A stretch of DNA of 64,000 nt. Source: Alloboseaceae bacterium BT-24-1. Lineage in GTDB: Bacteria; Pseudomonadota; Alphaproteobacteria; Rhizobiales; Beijerinckiaceae. Below the pieces are notes generated by a model that was not told the DNA's origin, made no database searches, and saw only the letters and a list, made by a program, of their open reading frames with translations. Below, in pieces: positions 9,071 through 18,874 of this stretch (its first letter is position 1; every line of letters begins with the position of its first letter). A program made the translations under genes and the position numbers. The stretch covers positions 238,039-302,038 of the forward strand of contig JAOYTL010000010.1 in assembly GCA_025846845.1 (NCBI GenBank). Direction: 5' to 3'.

Positions 9071-9243
9071 CCTTGGGAAAGGCTCTGTTGAAGTCGTTTC
9101 TGAGCCAGCTTTCGAAAGCGGCACAGTGACTTAAGCTGAGCGGTTGATACCGGCTTTTCGCTCTTGGCGGGCGGCGCACGATAGGCTCATACTTCGTTTC
9201 AGGAGCGGGAAAGGGGCCCGTGCGAAACGTTCGGAGAGCGCTC

Positions 9244-10878
9244 ATGCGTGAGATCCACCGTCAGTCCGGAATCCGGCGTGCCATCCGGCCGCTCGCGCTC
9301 GCGAGCGGCCTTTTTCTTGCGCTTGCTAGCACTTTCGCCGGCGCCGCCATGGCGCAGGTCGTGTTCCATCGCGGCAATGACGGCGATCCCGAGACGCTCG
9401 ATTCGCACAAGACCTCGACGGTGAGCGAGGCGCATCTGCTGCGCGATCTCTCCGAAGGCCTGGTGATCCACCACATCAACGGCGAGGTCGTGCCCGGCGT
9501 CGCCGAGAGCTGGACGATGGCCCAGGACGGCAAGAGCTACAGCTTCAAGCTGCGCGCCAACGCCAAATGGTCGAATGGCGATCCGGTCACCGCAGGGGAT
9601 TTCGTCTTTTCGTTCCGGCGCATGGTCAATCCGGAGACCGGGGCGAAATACGCCAACATCCTCTACCCGATCAGCAATGCCGAGAAGATCAACAAGGCGA
9701 GCGAAGGAGCCAAGCTCGAAGACCTCGGCGTCAAGGCGATCGATGAGCGCACGCTCGAGATCTCGCTGGAACGGCCGACCCCGTATTTCCTGGAATTGCT
9801 GACGCACCAGACCGGGCTGCCGGTCCATCCGGCGTCGGTCCAGAAGTTCGGCAAGGACTTCGTCAAGGCGGAGAACTGGGTCTCGAACGGCGCCTACACG
9901 CTGAAGGAGTTCGTGCCGAACTCGCATATCCGGCTGGAGAAGAACAAGGCCTTCCACGACGCCACGAACGTCAAGATCGACACGGTCATCTACTATCCGA
10001 CGCCCGACTTCTCCGCCGCAGCCCGCCGCTTCCAGGCCGGCGAGCTGCAGATGACCTCGGACATCCCGGCCGATCAGGTCCAGCAATTGCGCGAGAAGCT
10101 CGGCAAGGAACAGGTCCGAATCTCGCCTTATCTCGGCACCTATTTCCTGATCATCAACACCGCGAAGAAGCCGTTCGACGACATCAGGGTGCGCCGCGCC
10201 CTCTCGCTGGTGATAGACCGCGAATTCATCGCCGAGGAGATCTGGGGCGGCACCATGCTGCCGGCCTATGGCGTGATCCCGCCGAATATCGGCAATTACG
10301 GCGAGCGGGCCGAAGCCGACTTCAAGGGCACCTCACCGCTCGACCGCGAGGACGAAGCCAAGAAGCTGCTCGCCGCCGCGGGCTTCGGACCCGGCATGCC
10401 GCTCAGGGTCCAGCTGCGCTACAACACCACCGACAACAACCGCCGCACCGTGATCGCGATCGCCGAGCAATGGAAGGCGATCGGCGTCGAGACCAGCTTC
10501 ATCAACACCGACGGCAAGACGCATTTCGCCCTGCTGCGCGACGGCGGCGATTTCGACATCGCCCGCTATGGCTGGATCGGCGACTATTCCGACCCGCAGA
10601 ACTTCCTGTTCCTGTTCCAGAGCGACAACACCGGCTTCAACTCCGGCAAGTACAATAACCCGCAATTCGACGCGCTGATGAAGCAGGGTGCCGAGGAGAT
10701 CGACATCGCCAAGCGCGCCGCGATCCTGCGCGAGGCGGACGCGATCCTCGCCGCCGACGTGCCCTGGATCCCGGTGCTCTACTATTCCTCGAAGAATCTG
10801 GTCTCGCCGAAGGTGCAGGGCTTCCAGCAGAACCTGCGCGGGGCGCTGCCGACGCGCTTCATGAGCCTGAAGCCGTGA
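9244..10878 (+). CDS. Peptide ABC transporter substrate-binding protein, OppA-like
   Basis: Periplasmic solute-binding protein of the second peptide importer (544 aa, SBP_bac_5 family). The N-terminal signal peptide has a basic n-region, a hydrophobic core (LALASGLFLALAST) and cleavage after AAMAQ. The mature part opens with VVFHRGNDGDPETLDSHKTS, then SEGLVIHHINGEVVPGVAESW, typical of OppA. The ATG at 9244 has GGAG about eight bases upstream; an in-frame GTG at 9220 is possible but would only lengthen the n-region. A palindromic repeat follows the stop before the permease gene. Substrate specificity is not evident. Confidence 0.92.
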   Translation: MREIHRQSGIRRAIRPLALASGLFLALASTFAGAAMAQVVFHRGNDGDPETLDSHKTSTVSEAHLLRDLSEGLVIHHINGEVVPGVAESWTMAQDGKSYSFKLRANAKWSNGDPVTAGDFVFSFRRMVNPETGAKYANILYPISNAEKINKASEGAKLEDLGVKAIDERTLEISLERPTPYFLELLTHQTGLPVHPASVQKFGKDFVKAENWVSNGAYTLKEFVPNSHIRLEKNKAFHDATNVKIDTVIYYPTPDFSAAARRFQAGELQMTSDIPADQVQQLREKLGKEQVRISPYLGTYFLIINTAKKPFDDIRVRRALSLVIDREFIAEEIWGGTMLPAYGVIPPNIGNYGERAEADFKGTSPLDREDEAKKLLAAAGFGPGMPLRVQLRYNTTDNNRRTVIAIAEQWKAIGVETSFINTDGKTHFALLRDGGDFDIARYGWIGDYSDPQNFLFLFQSDNTGFNSGKYNNPQFDALMKQGAEEIDIAKRAAILREADAILAADVPWIPVLYYSSKNLVSPKVQGFQQNLRGALPTRFMSLKP

Positions 10879-10929
10879 GGTGAGAGTGCGCGTCATGGTC
10901 GGGCTTGACCGGCTGGAAAAGTGCACCAA

Positions 10930-11080
10930 ACCCCCTCTCCCCTTGCGGGAGAGGGAGGGGGTGAGGGGTCTCTCGACGCTGATCATGAGCCCAGGGCTGT
11001 ACCTCCCGAAGCTCCCAAGACCTGCGCGACCCTTCATCCGGCCCTGCGGGCCACCTTCTCCCGCAAGGGGAGAAGGGAAG
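10930..11080. repeat. Intergenic paired-hairpin repeat (CCCTCTCCCCTTGCGGGAGAGGG family), copy 1
   Basis: Two hairpins, CCCTCTCC-CCTTGC-GGGAGAGGG at the left and CTTCTCCCGCAAGGGGAGAAG at the right, separated by about 75 bp of less conserved sequence. Left and right halves are also mutually complementary (TGAGGGGTC with ACCCTTCATCC), so the whole region can fold into a long imperfect structure. A second copy occurs at 27694-27840. It lies between the binding-protein gene and the first permease gene and ends 24 bases before the permease start. Confidence 0.85.
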
Positions 11081-11106
11081 AATGGCTCAGGTCCCGGCAA
11101 AACCTG

Positions 11107-12027
11107 ATGCTCACCTACATCCTGCGCCGCCTCGCCACCGCGATCCCGACCCTGTTCGTGATCGTGACGATCTCATTCTTCCTGATGCGCGTCGCGCCGG
11201 GCGGGCCGTTCGATCTCGAGCAGGCGCTCGAAGCCAAGGTGATGGAGAACCTGCGGCGCATCTACAAGCTCGACCAGCCGCTGTTCCAGCAATACCTGAC
11301 CTATCTCGCAGCCCTGCTACGCGGCGATTTCGGCCCCTCCTTCTATTTCCGCGACTTCTCGATCGGCGAATTGTTCGCGCAGGGCCTGCCGGTCTCGATC
11401 CGGCTCGGCGCCTCGGCACTGCTGCTGGCGCTCGCGATCGGCGGCCCTCTCGGCATGCTCGCCGCTTTCCGCCAGAATCGCGCAGCCGATCATGCCGTGA
11501 TCGGCTTCGCCACCGCCGGCATCACCATCCCGAACTTCGTCGTCGCGCCGGTGCTGCAGATCGTCTTCGGGCTCACGCTGGCCTGGCTGCCGGTCGGCGG
11601 CTGGAACGGCGGCGCCTTCCGCAACACTCTGCTGCCGATCGTGACGCTCGCCCTCCCCCAGATCGCCGTGATCGCGCGGATGACACGCGCGGCGATGATC
11701 GAGACGCTGCGCGCCAACCATATCCGCACGCTGAGAGCCCAGGGCCTCTCGACCACGACCGTCGCGCTACATGCGGCGCGTGGCGCGGCGCTGCCGGTCG
11801 TCTCCTATCTCGGGCCGGCGGCGGCGAGCCTGCTCACCGGTTCGGTGGTGGTCGAGACGATCTTCGCCATTCCCGGCATCGGCCGCTATTTCGTCGAGGG
11901 CGCACTCAACCGCGACTACACGCTGGTGATGGGCACGGTCGTCGTCGTCGCGATCTTCGTGCTGCTCTTCAACCTCGTGGTCGACGTGCTCTACGCGCTG
12001 CTCGACCCGCGCGTCCGGCTGGAATGA
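11107..12027 (+). CDS. oppB: Oligopeptide ABC transporter permease, OppB-like
   Basis: Inner-membrane permease, 306 aa from the ATG at 11107. An in-frame GTG at 10921 would translate the upstream repeat into an unfamily-like extension and is rejected. The N-terminus MLTYILRRLATAIPTLFVIV is the canonical OppB start; RVAPGGPFD follows TM1. The EAA loop is ETLRANHIRTLRAQGLS. The C-terminus LLDPRVRLE is family-typical. Four bases separate it from the OppC-like gene. Confidence 0.93.
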   Translation: MLTYILRRLATAIPTLFVIVTISFFLMRVAPGGPFDLEQALEAKVMENLRRIYKLDQPLFQQYLTYLAALLRGDFGPSFYFRDFSIGELFAQGLPVSIRLGASALLLALAIGGPLGMLAAFRQNRAADHAVIGFATAGITIPNFVVAPVLQIVFGLTLAWLPVGGWNGGAFRNTLLPIVTLALPQIAVIARMTRAAMIETLRANHIRTLRAQGLSTTTVALHAARGAALPVVSYLGPAAASLLTGSVVVETIFAIPGIGRYFVEGALNRDYTLVMGTVVVVAIFVLLFNLVVDVLYALLDPRVRLE

Positions 12028-12031
12028 GCCG

Positions 12032-13153
12032 ATGAGCGACATGACCGCCTGTCCCATCCCGCCCATCGGCCGCTCGCTCTGGCAGGACGCCCGCATCCGC
12101 CTGCTGCGCAACCGCGCTGCGGTGGCGAGCCTCATCGTGCTGGCGCTGATGATGCTCGCCTGCGTCCTCGGCCCGCTCCTGACCGGCCATCCTTACGACC
12201 GGGTCTATCAGGACTATGTTCGCGTGCCGGCGAGCCTTTCCTCCTACCCCAAGGCCGAGGCTCTGCCCGGTGCCGTGCAGCGCATCGCGTCTCGCATCAG
12301 GGCCACACCCAGCGAAGTCGTAGCGGAGGCAACCCACGTCCGGTTGGTGCTGGCCTCGCAGCGGCCGATCGACCAGCGTCTGCTGGTCTATTTCGACCGC
12401 TCCGACCAGTTCGGCACGCCAGTCATCACCGGCAGCGAGCAGGAAGGGCGACGCCTCAGTCTCGATGTGCCGATCAAGCGCCAATATTTCCTGTTCGGCA
12501 CCGACTCGAACGGGCGCGACCTGCTCACCCGCACGCTGATCGCCGGCCGGGTCTCGCTCGCCATCGGCCTGCTCGCCACCGGCGTCGCGCTGGTGATCGG
12601 CGTCGTTTATGGCGCGACCGCCGGCTATCTCGGCGGGCGCATCGACATGGTGATGATGCGTATCGTCGACGTGCTCTATTCCCTGCCCTTCATCTTCTTC
12701 GTCATCCTGCTCGTCGTCTTCTTCGGCCGGAACTTCATCCTGATGTTCATCGCCGTCGGCGCGATCGAATGGCTCGACATGGCCCGCATCGTTCGCGGCC
12801 AGGCGCTCTCGATCAGGCGGCAGGACTATGTGCTGGCGGCCGAGGCGCTCGGCGTCTCGACCGGCGGCATCCTCAGGCGCCATGTCATCCCCAACACGCT
12901 CGGGCCAGTCGTCGTCTATGTCACTCTGCTGGTGCCGAAAGTGATCCTGCTCGAAAGCTTCCTTTCCTTCCTCGGCCTCGGCATTCAGGAGCCGATGACG
13001 AGCTGGGGCGTGCTGATCTCGGACGGCGCCCGCGCGATCCAGGCGACGCCGTGGATGCTCATCTTCCCCGCCACCTTCCTGGTGACGACGCTGTTCGCGC
13101 TCAACTTCCTCGGCGACGGCCTGCGCGACGCGCTCGACCCTCGGGATCGCTGA
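12032..13153 (+). CDS. oppC: Oligopeptide ABC transporter permease, OppC-like with long periplasmic loop
   Basis: Permease of 373 aa, some 70 residues longer than the DppC-like protein of the first transporter. The extra length lies after TM1 (about residues 28-50): a periplasmic segment of roughly 100 residues (YDRVYQDYVRVPASLSSYPK onward) before the conserved FGTDSNGRDLLTR motif. Such insertions are known in the OppC/YejE branch. The EAA loop is LAAEALGVSTGGILRRHVIPN and the end is GDGLRDALDPRDR. The ATPase gene follows after one base. Confidence 0.92.
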   Translation: MSDMTACPIPPIGRSLWQDARIRLLRNRAAVASLIVLALMMLACVLGPLLTGHPYDRVYQDYVRVPASLSSYPKAEALPGAVQRIASRIRATPSEVVAEATHVRLVLASQRPIDQRLLVYFDRSDQFGTPVITGSEQEGRRLSLDVPIKRQYFLFGTDSNGRDLLTRTLIAGRVSLAIGLLATGVALVIGVVYGATAGYLGGRIDMVMMRIVDVLYSLPFIFFVILLVVFFGRNFILMFIAVGAIEWLDMARIVRGQALSIRRQDYVLAAEALGVSTGGILRRHVIPNTLGPVVVYVTLLVPKVILLESFLSFLGLGIQEPMTSWGVLISDGARAIQATPWMLIFPATFLVTTLFALNFLGDGLRDALDPRDR

Positions 13154-13154
13154 G

Positions 13155-14750
<1,596 letters not shown>

Positions 14751-14759
14751 AACGAAAAA

Positions 14760-14823
14760 CGCCGCCTCGCTGGAGCGAAGCGGCGCCCTATCGGTGTCCG
14801 GCCAGGGGAGGCCACCGACACCG
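14760..14823 (-). terminator. Two hairpins between convergent genes
   Basis: Hairpin one (14760-14785) pairs CGCCGC-C-TCGC with GCGA-A-GCGGCG across loop TGGA. Read on the minus strand it is followed by GTTTTTCG, so it suits termination of the LivK-type gene. Hairpin two (14792-14823) has arms CGGTGTC and GACACCG with an inner GGCC pair. Confidence 0.6.
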
Positions 14824-14838
14824 GCTAGAGTATTGCTT

Positions 14839-14888
14839 TATCGCATTTTCTTCACGCGAACCGGTACCCACTTCGCTCGAAAATGCTC
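14839..14888. repeat. 50-bp intergenic repeat, copy A
   Basis: Reads TATCGCATTTTC, then CACGCGAACCGGTACCC, then CTTCGCTCGAAAATGCTC. The outer parts form 8-bp inverted arms GCATTTTC / GAAAATGC around a GGTACC centre. Copy B at 16749-16798 is in the same orientation with only two or three differences. The two copies bracket the frameshifted LivK-type gene and the CGNR gene. Confidence 0.85.
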
Positions 14889-14894
14889 CGGCCG

Positions 14895-16011
14895 TCAGTT
14901 CTCGACATAGCTGATCTTGCCGTCCGTTCCCTTCTTCCAGGTGTAGACAGTGTAGTCGAGATTGGTCCGGTCGCCCTTCTTGTCATAGGACATGTCGCCG
15001 AGCACGGTCTTGAAGGTCATGCCCGAATGCATCGCGGCGGCGACCTTCTTCGGATCGAGCGATTTCGCCTGCTCGGCCGCCTGCTTCATGATCTGGACTG
15101 CGGCATAGGAATAGAGCGTGTAGGCCTCGGGATTGATGCCCTTGGCCTCGAAGCGCTTGACGACCTCGGCGGCGACGGGGCGCTTGCGCGGATCGGGCGG
15201 GAAGGTCATCAGCGTGCCTTCGGTGCCCGGGCCGCCGATCACGGCGTATTCGTCGGAGGTGATGCCGTCGGCGCCCATCGCCACCGTCGTCAGGCCCTGG
15301 TCACGCATCTGGCGCACGATCAGGCCGAGCTCGGTGTGCAGCCCGCCCCAGTAGAGCAGGTCGGCCTTGGCGGACTTGATCTTCGAGACCAGCGCCGAGA
15401 AATCCTTCTCGCCCGGTGTTGACGCCCTCATAGAGCGCCTCCTTGATGCCGGCGGCGTGCAGGCCCTTGCGGGTCTCCTCGGCAAGCCCCTGGCCATAGG
15501 TCGTCTTGTCGTGGACAACGACGATGACCTTGCCCTTGAAGGTCTTGGCGATGTGCCCGGAAGCGACGACGCCCTGCTGATCGTCGCGGCCGCAGGTGCG
15601 GAACACGTTCCACAGGCCGCGCTCGGTGATCTTCGGATTGGTCGCCGACGGGCTGATCATCAGCATGCCGTTCTCGGCATAGACCTCGGATGCCGGCATG
15701 GTGACGCCGGAGTTGAAGTGGCCGACCACCCATTTGACGCCGTCGCCGACGAACTTGTTGGCGACCGAGACGCCCTGCTTGGGGTCGCCGACATCGTCTC
15801 CGCTTGAAAGCACGATCGTCTGGCCAAGGATGCCGCCGGCGGCATTGATGTCGGCCACTGCCTGCTCGGCCCCGTTCTTCAATTGCGCCCCGAAGGCGGC
15901 GCTCGCGCCCGTCATCGGGCCAGCGACGCCGAGCTTGATCTGCGCCAGCGCCGCGCCTTGCGACATCGCGAGCACGCCAGCGGCGAGCATCGCAGCCCAG
16001 TTGGTTCTCAT
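14895..16011 (-). pseudogene. LivK-type branched-chain amino acid binding protein, one-base frameshift
   Basis: Periplasmic ligand-binding protein of the LIV/HAAT family, interrupted. The 5' part (from ATG 16011) gives a signal peptide and mature start QIKLGVAGPMTGASAAFGAQ, through to LYEGVNTG. The frame then changes and the rest (EKDFSALVSKIKSAKADLLYWGG to KISYVEN) continues in another frame to the stop at 14895. The span is 1117 bp, one more than a multiple of three; removing one base from the CCC at 15412-15414 restores a 371-codon frame of normal family length. Either a recent mutation or a sequencing error. No liv permease or ATPase genes are adjacent, so it would be an orphan binding protein. 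Confidence 0.88.
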
Positions 16012-16058
16012 GTCCGTTCTCCTCCACGGTCCAATCCGTGGCCGGACGCTAAGCCGCT

Positions 16059-16077
16059 TGATTTAACCTGTAAATCA
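16059..16077. promoter_or_regulatory. Inverted repeat, candidate operator between divergent LivK-type and CGNR genes
   Basis: TGATTTA and its exact reverse complement TAAATCA separated by ACCTG. It lies in the 81-bp divergent gap and is AT-rich against its surroundings. A second, looser pair TGTAA / TTACA overlaps (about 16069-16094). A natural candidate for a regulator of both genes, possibly the CGNR protein itself; binding is inference. Confidence 0.4.
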
Positions 16078-16092
16078 GAGATAGATGGTTAC

Positions 16093-16740
16093 ATGATAGT
16101 CGATCGTACAGGCGGCCCGAGCCGGGCCGGTTCATTGCCGCTCGTCGCCAGCGAGCTCGCCTTCGACTTCGCCAACACCGCCTCGGGTCGCGGTGGACCG
16201 AACGAGCTCGAGCATCTGCGCGAGGGGCGTGACGTCGTGATCTGGGCTCGGCATGCCAAGGCGATCAGCGACAGCGACCGAGACGCCGCATTGGCCGCGG
16301 TCGCAGCCGATGCCGGACTGGCGGCGCGCCTGCTCGCCGAAGCGCTCGACCTGCGCGATACGATCTACCGGATCGGCCTCAGCCTTTCCCGCCGCCAGCA
16401 GCCGGAGGAGCAGCACCGGTCACGGCTCGCCGCTATCCATGCGCATTGCCTGGCCAGCGCCAAGCTGTCCCCTTTCGGCGACGGTTTCGTCTGGCGCTGG
16501 GACGCCGGCCAGACGCTCAGCGAAGCGATCCGCGGGCCGATCGCCCTTTCGGCGCTCACCGTGCTGACCCAGCAGAACCTCGCCCGCATCAAGCAATGCG
16601 AGGGGGATCATTGCGGCTGGCTGTTCTTCGACACCACCAAGAACCGGCTACGACGCTGGTGCGAGATGGCGGTCTGCGGCAATCGCGCCAAGGTTCGCGC
16701 GTTCAGGACGCGCAATTTCGAGGCGAAGACGATCGGGTAG
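16093..16740 (+). CDS. CGNR zinc-finger / ABATE-domain protein, putative transcriptional regulator
   Basis: A 215-residue protein. The N-terminal ABATE domain runs from LPLVASELAFDFANTASGRG to about residue 140. The C-terminal zinc finger has CEGDHCGWLFFDTTKN followed by RRWCEMAVCGNRAKVRAF, giving four cysteines and the diagnostic CGNR motif. Proteins of this family are predicted to be regulators, but few have been tested. The start at 16093 follows the operator-like repeat and removes an upstream open stretch that overlaps the divergent gene. Divergence from a LivK-type gene suggests it may respond to the ligand of that binding protein. Confidence 0.85.
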   Translation: MIVDRTGGPSRAGSLPLVASELAFDFANTASGRGGPNELEHLREGRDVVIWARHAKAISDSDRDAALAAVAADAGLAARLLAEALDLRDTIYRIGLSLSRRQQPEEQHRSRLAAIHAHCLASAKLSPFGDGFVWRWDAGQTLSEAIRGPIALSALTVLTQQNLARIKQCEGDHCGWLFFDTTKNRLRRWCEMAVCGNRAKVRAFRTRNFEAKTIG

Positions 16741-16748
16741 AGTTTGCT

Positions 16749-16798
16749 TATCGCATTGTCTTCACGCGAACCGGTATCCACTTCGCTCGAAAATGCTC
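16749..16798. repeat. 50-bp intergenic repeat, copy B
   Basis: Same sequence class and orientation as 14839-14888: TATCGCATTGTC, CACGCGAACCGGTATCC, CTTCGCTCGAAAATGCTC. It starts just after the CGNR stop. Confidence 0.85.
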
Positions 16799-16905
16799 TC
16801 GTGCCGCCTTGCATCTGACGCCGGTCGGCAAGCCGGCATGATATCTCGCCTCACACGCCGGGCTCGGCTAGGAAGGTCCGTCCTTCCCGCATGAGACCAT
16901 TCCCC

Positions 16906-17763
16906 ATGAGCCGCACCGTCTACGTCAATGGCGCCTACCTTCCCGAGGAAGAGGCGACGATCTCGATCTTCGACCGCGGCTTCATCTTCGGCGACGGCAT
17001 CTACGAGGTTTCGGCTGTGCTCGGCGGCAAGCTGGTCGACTGCGAGGCGCACCTCGCCCGGCTAGAACGCTCGGCCGGCGAAATCGGCCTTGGCCTCCCC
17101 TGCTCCCGCGCCGAGCTCGTCGCGATCCATGAAGAGTTGATCGCCCGCAACAAGCTCGACGAAGGCAGCATCTATCTGCAGGTCTCGCGCGGCGCCTCCG
17201 ATCGCGATTTTCCCTTCCCCAAGGACGTGAAGTCGTCCCTGGTCCTGTTCACGCAGGCACGCCAGTTCGCCAACACGCCGCTGGCGAAGACCGGCATCAA
17301 GGTCGTGAGCACGCCGGACCTGCGCTGGGCGCGGCGCGACATCAAGAGCGTCAACCTGCTCGCGCCGGTGCTGGCCAAGCAGTTCGCCGCCGAGAACGGC
17401 GCGCAGGAAGCCTGGATGATCGAGGACGGCGTCGTCACCGAAGGCGCCTCGTCGACCGCCTGGATCGTCAAGGGCAAGACGCTGATCTCGCGCCCGCTCT
17501 CGCACAAGGTGCTGCCCGGCATCACCCGCACGGCCGTGCTCGCCTTCCTGGCTGAGAGCGGCTTTACCTTCGAAGAGCGCGAGTTCACACTGGAAGAGGC
17601 GCTCGACGCCGAGGAGGCGTTCATCACCTCGGCGACCAGCCTGGTGATGCCGGTGACGACAATCGACGGCCACAGCATCCACAACGGCGCGCCGGGCCCG
17701 GCGACGATCCGGCTGCGCGAGATTTATCTGGACTATGCCCGCAAGGGCGGTGTGCTGGGCTGA
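16906..17763 (+). CDS. dat: D-amino-acid aminotransferase (class IV PLP enzyme)
   Basis: Transfers the amino group of D-amino acids (for example D-alanine) to 2-oxoglutarate, using PLP. The 285-aa product begins MSRTVYVNGAYLPEEEATIS and continues FDRGFIFGDGIYEV, the class IV aminotransferase N-terminus. The PLP lysine is K147 in RRDIKSVNLLAPVLAKQ, and EDGVVTEGASSTAWIV and LPGITR match the cofactor phosphate region. D-amino acid transaminase is the best fit; branched-chain aminotransferase (IlvE) is the alternative, but the RDIKSVNLL form favours Dat. An ATG at 16891 would add five residues; neither start has a clear ribosome site. Transcribed alone, convergent with the next gene. Confidence 0.88.
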   Translation: MSRTVYVNGAYLPEEEATISIFDRGFIFGDGIYEVSAVLGGKLVDCEAHLARLERSAGEIGLGLPCSRAELVAIHEELIARNKLDEGSIYLQVSRGASDRDFPFPKDVKSSLVLFTQARQFANTPLAKTGIKVVSTPDLRWARRDIKSVNLLAPVLAKQFAAENGAQEAWMIEDGVVTEGASSTAWIVKGKTLISRPLSHKVLPGITRTAVLAFLAESGFTFEEREFTLEEALDAEEAFITSATSLVMPVTTIDGHSIHNGAPGPATIRLREIYLDYARKGGVLG

Positions 17764-17772
17764 GCAATTGTT

Positions 17773-17797
17773 CTCGCGGCGCTCACAGCGCCGCGAG
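17773..17797. terminator. Perfect 11-bp stem hairpin between convergent genes
   Basis: CTCGCGGCGCT, loop CAC, AGCGCCGCGAG. It overlaps the last codons and stop of the minus-strand nucleotidyltransferase gene and follows dat by ten bases. No T-run; a bidirectional terminator or mRNA-end structure is likely. Confidence 0.6.
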
Positions 17798-18805
17798 CCG
17801 CTCCCCTAGACCGTCGATACGCGCGATCGCAGCGGCAAGGCGCTCGCGCCAACGTGGCCCGCGCGCCGACGCATCGGCATAGGCCTCCCGCAACTCGCCG
17901 GGCCGGTCGCGGGCGAGGACATCGATCAACACGGCAGCCTGGCGGCGATCCTTCACCGCCTTGAGACTGTCCGGGCCGCCTTGCCGACGATCCGAGACGA
18001 TAAGCTTATGGATGGCGAAGCGCTCGGGGCGCGGAATCTGGACCAGAACGCCGCCACGATAGGTGACGGCAGCCTTGATCGGCTCGGCGATCAGATAGTT
18101 GAGATAATGCAGGGACTGCGCATGGATGCCGAGAGCCGGCAGTTGCCGCGGCTCCTCACGCTCCGTGAAAGCAGGCGTCAGGAATTCGACCAGCGTCTCG
18201 CTGCGGCTCTGTTTCCAGCGCCAGGTACGACGCTCGTCGAGCACCGGTGCAGGCGCAAACGAAAACCCTGCCAGCAGGCGCGGAAGCGCCTCCTCGACCA
18301 CATCATCGAGTGCCAGCGACAGGCGCTCGAAGCTGGCTATGTCGATGTCATTGGTCTGCGCCGCCTGTTCGAGGCCGAAACGGATGCCAAGCTCGCCTTC
18401 ATAGAGGCGAAAGGCGACCGCCCCGACGAGCGTGCCGCCTAGGCGGAAGACGCCAGCCTTCGCCATTGCCGCCAGCAGGCTGCCTGTCCCGGCATCGACA
18501 CCAAGAAACCCCTCGGCGCGCAGAATCCTGATCAGCCGGGTCCGGTTGGCCTGCGCAGCGGTAATTTGCTCGCGAAGCGCCGGAACCTGCGAGAGGCGCT
18601 GCCGAAGCGCTTCGCTGTCCTCGCCGATATAGGACTTCTTGACCTCGGAGCCGACGCGATAGCTGTCGTACCAATAAGTCCGTCCGTTTCGCTCCACGCG
18701 TGTCGGCGTCCCACGAATCGCGGACACCACCTCGTCGAGCAGCGAGCGCAGCAGGTCGTGATAGGCCGCATGGGCCAGTGAAGAATGATAGGCTGCGGGC
18801 GTCAT
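17783..18805 (-). CDS. Nucleotidyltransferase-fold protein (GSU2403/NTP_transf_8 type)
   Basis: A 340-residue soluble protein. The N-terminal third is helical and charged, with RNGRTYWYDSYRVGSEVKKSYIG, a motif typical of this family. The nucleotidyltransferase-like core has GGTLVGAVAFRLYEG followed by QTNDIDIASF, resembling the GS...DxD layout of the pol-beta superfamily. Relatives include antitoxin-paired nucleotidyltransferases, but no AbiEi-like or other antitoxin gene is adjacent here. The only visible partner is the pair of inverted repeats just upstream. It lies on the same strand as guanine deaminase, 54 bp downstream, yet probably has its own promoter. Function unknown. Confidence 0.7.
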   Translation of the reverse strand: MTPAAYHSSLAHAAYHDLLRSLLDEVVSAIRGTPTRVERNGRTYWYDSYRVGSEVKKSYIGEDSEALRQRLSQVPALREQITAAQANRTRLIRILRAEGFLGVDAGTGSLLAAMAKAGVFRLGGTLVGAVAFRLYEGELGIRFGLEQAAQTNDIDIASFERLSLALDDVVEEALPRLLAGFSFAPAPVLDERRTWRWKQSRSETLVEFLTPAFTEREEPRQLPALGIHAQSLHYLNYLIAEPIKAAVTYRGGVLVQIPRPERFAIHKLIVSDRRQGGPDSLKAVKDRRQAAVLIDVLARDRPGELREAYADASARGPRWRERLAAAIARIDGLGERLAAL

Positions 18806-18808
18806 CCG

Positions 18809-18874
18809 TGTTCAACAATCGCAGATTTTGTTGAACATTAGCGCATGTTCAACAAAAATTCAATTCGTTGAACA
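18809..18874. promoter_or_regulatory. Two inverted repeats of TGTTCAACAA, candidate operators
   Basis: Four 10-bp sites in alternating orientation: TGTTCAACAA at 18809-18818, TTGTTGAACA at 18828-18837, TGTTCAACAA at 18846-18855, and TCGTTGAACA (one mismatch) at 18865-18874. The first three are exact copies or complements. They fill the gap in front of the nucleotidyltransferase gene and run into the end of guaD. AT-rich compared with the surroundings. Likely binding sites for a dimeric regulator, or the end structure of an inserted module. Confidence 0.6.

Noticed and set aside
6809..9124. A 771-codon open frame antisense to maeB
   Set aside because: Shadow of the well-supported malic enzyme gene; composition is that of an antisense GC-rich frame.
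9220..9243. GTG start for the peptide-binding protein
   Set aside because: Possible, but the ATG at 9244 has a better-spaced GGAG and gives a normal signal peptide.
10921..11106. N-terminal extension of the OppB-like permease through the repeat
   Set aside because: The extension translates the palindromic repeat; the family N-terminus begins at 11107.
15400..15425. Programmed ribosomal frameshift in the LivK-type gene
   Set aside because: No slippery heptamer or downstream structure typical of programmed shifts; binding proteins of this family are not known to use one. Error or mutation is simpler.
18399..18818. A separate small gene starting at a TTG within the TGTTCAACAA repeats
   Set aside because: It lies in another frame of the nucleotidyltransferase gene and has Arg/Ala-rich shadow composition.
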